This document shows, one piece after another, positions 62,892-64,000 of a stretch of DNA of 64,000 nt. Positions within the stretch are counted from its first letter, which is position 1. Every line of letters starts with the position of its first letter. This stretch comes from Streptomyces olivoverticillatus (GTDB lineage Bacteria; Actinomycetota; Actinomycetes; Streptomycetales; Streptomycetaceae): NCBI RefSeq assembly GCF_014203555.1, contig NZ_JACHJH010000001.1:1-64000 (forward strand), given 5' to 3'. The position numbers were made by a program, and so were the translations under genes. The notes under the pieces were generated by a model. It saw nothing but the letters and a program-made list of their open reading frames with translations. It ran no database searches and had not been told where the DNA came from.

Positions 62892-64000
<1,109 letters not shown>

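Overview
The window is chromosomal DNA of a Streptomyces (or very close actinomycete). Evidence: G+C is very high with strong third-position G/C, GTG starts are common, ORFs longer than 900 codons lie antisense to real genes, whiG encodes the sporulation sigma factor, and there are four type I signal peptidase genes in a row. The gene order matches, from memory, the conserved Streptomyces core region running from amtB-glnK-glnD-ffh through rpsP-trmD-rplS, whiG, rpsB-tsf-pyrH-frr-cdsA and the polyamine genes to dxr-ispG. I saw no tRNA or rRNA gene, transposase, integrase, prophage or CRISPR array. Most genes read on the minus strand.

Layout. 1-5.1 kb: MEP isoprenoid genes (dxr, a site-2 protease, start of ispG) and a long acyl-CoA dehydrogenase. 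5.2-7.1 kb: a NarL-type two-component system. 7.4-29 kb: a polyamine/GABA utilisation locus. It holds two aldehyde dehydrogenases, a PucR regulator, GabT, an FAD oxidase, a potABC/potD polyamine ABC transporter, an Lrp-type regulator and a class III aminotransferase. Interleaved with these are a membrane-bound VirD4-like ATPase, a PAP2 phosphatase, a NADAR protein, a DUF4190 protein, a deaminase that is probably an aminodeoxyfutalosine deaminase of menaquinone synthesis, and a glycerophosphodiester phosphodiesterase. Together the enzymes can import polyamines and oxidise them through GABA and succinate semialdehyde to succinate. 29-32 kb: a small ABC exporter-like pair and a DMT transporter.

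32-36 kb: a thiamine ABC transporter operon behind a clear TPP riboswitch whose end covers the ribosome binding site. 36-42 kb: rlmN, cdsA, frr, pyrH, tsf, rpsB. 42-44.5 kb: an M23 peptidase-like protein with an altered active-site motif, a TetR regulator and whiG. 44.7-48.8 kb: dprA-comM-yraN, a DUF2469 gene and a NUDIX gene. 48.8-52.5 kb: four overlapping or closely spaced signal peptidase genes. 52.5-55.1 kb: rpsP-khpA and rimM-trmD-rplS. 55.3-58.7 kb: a SprT-like metalloprotein, a prolyl-tRNA synthetase of the archaeal/eukaryotic type and a divergent methyltransferase. 58.8-64 kb: ffh, glnD, glnK and the end of amtB (nitrogen signalling).

The most interesting points are: the polyamine locus with shared candidate operators and an embedded coupling-protein-like ATPase; the archaeal-type ProRS with an unusual upstream region; a perfect hairpin in the first codons of the sipW-position gene just after rplS; a tandem duplication of the 3' end of ffh including its stop codon; and the TPP riboswitch. 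Locus comparisons with other Streptomyces are from memory and were not searched.
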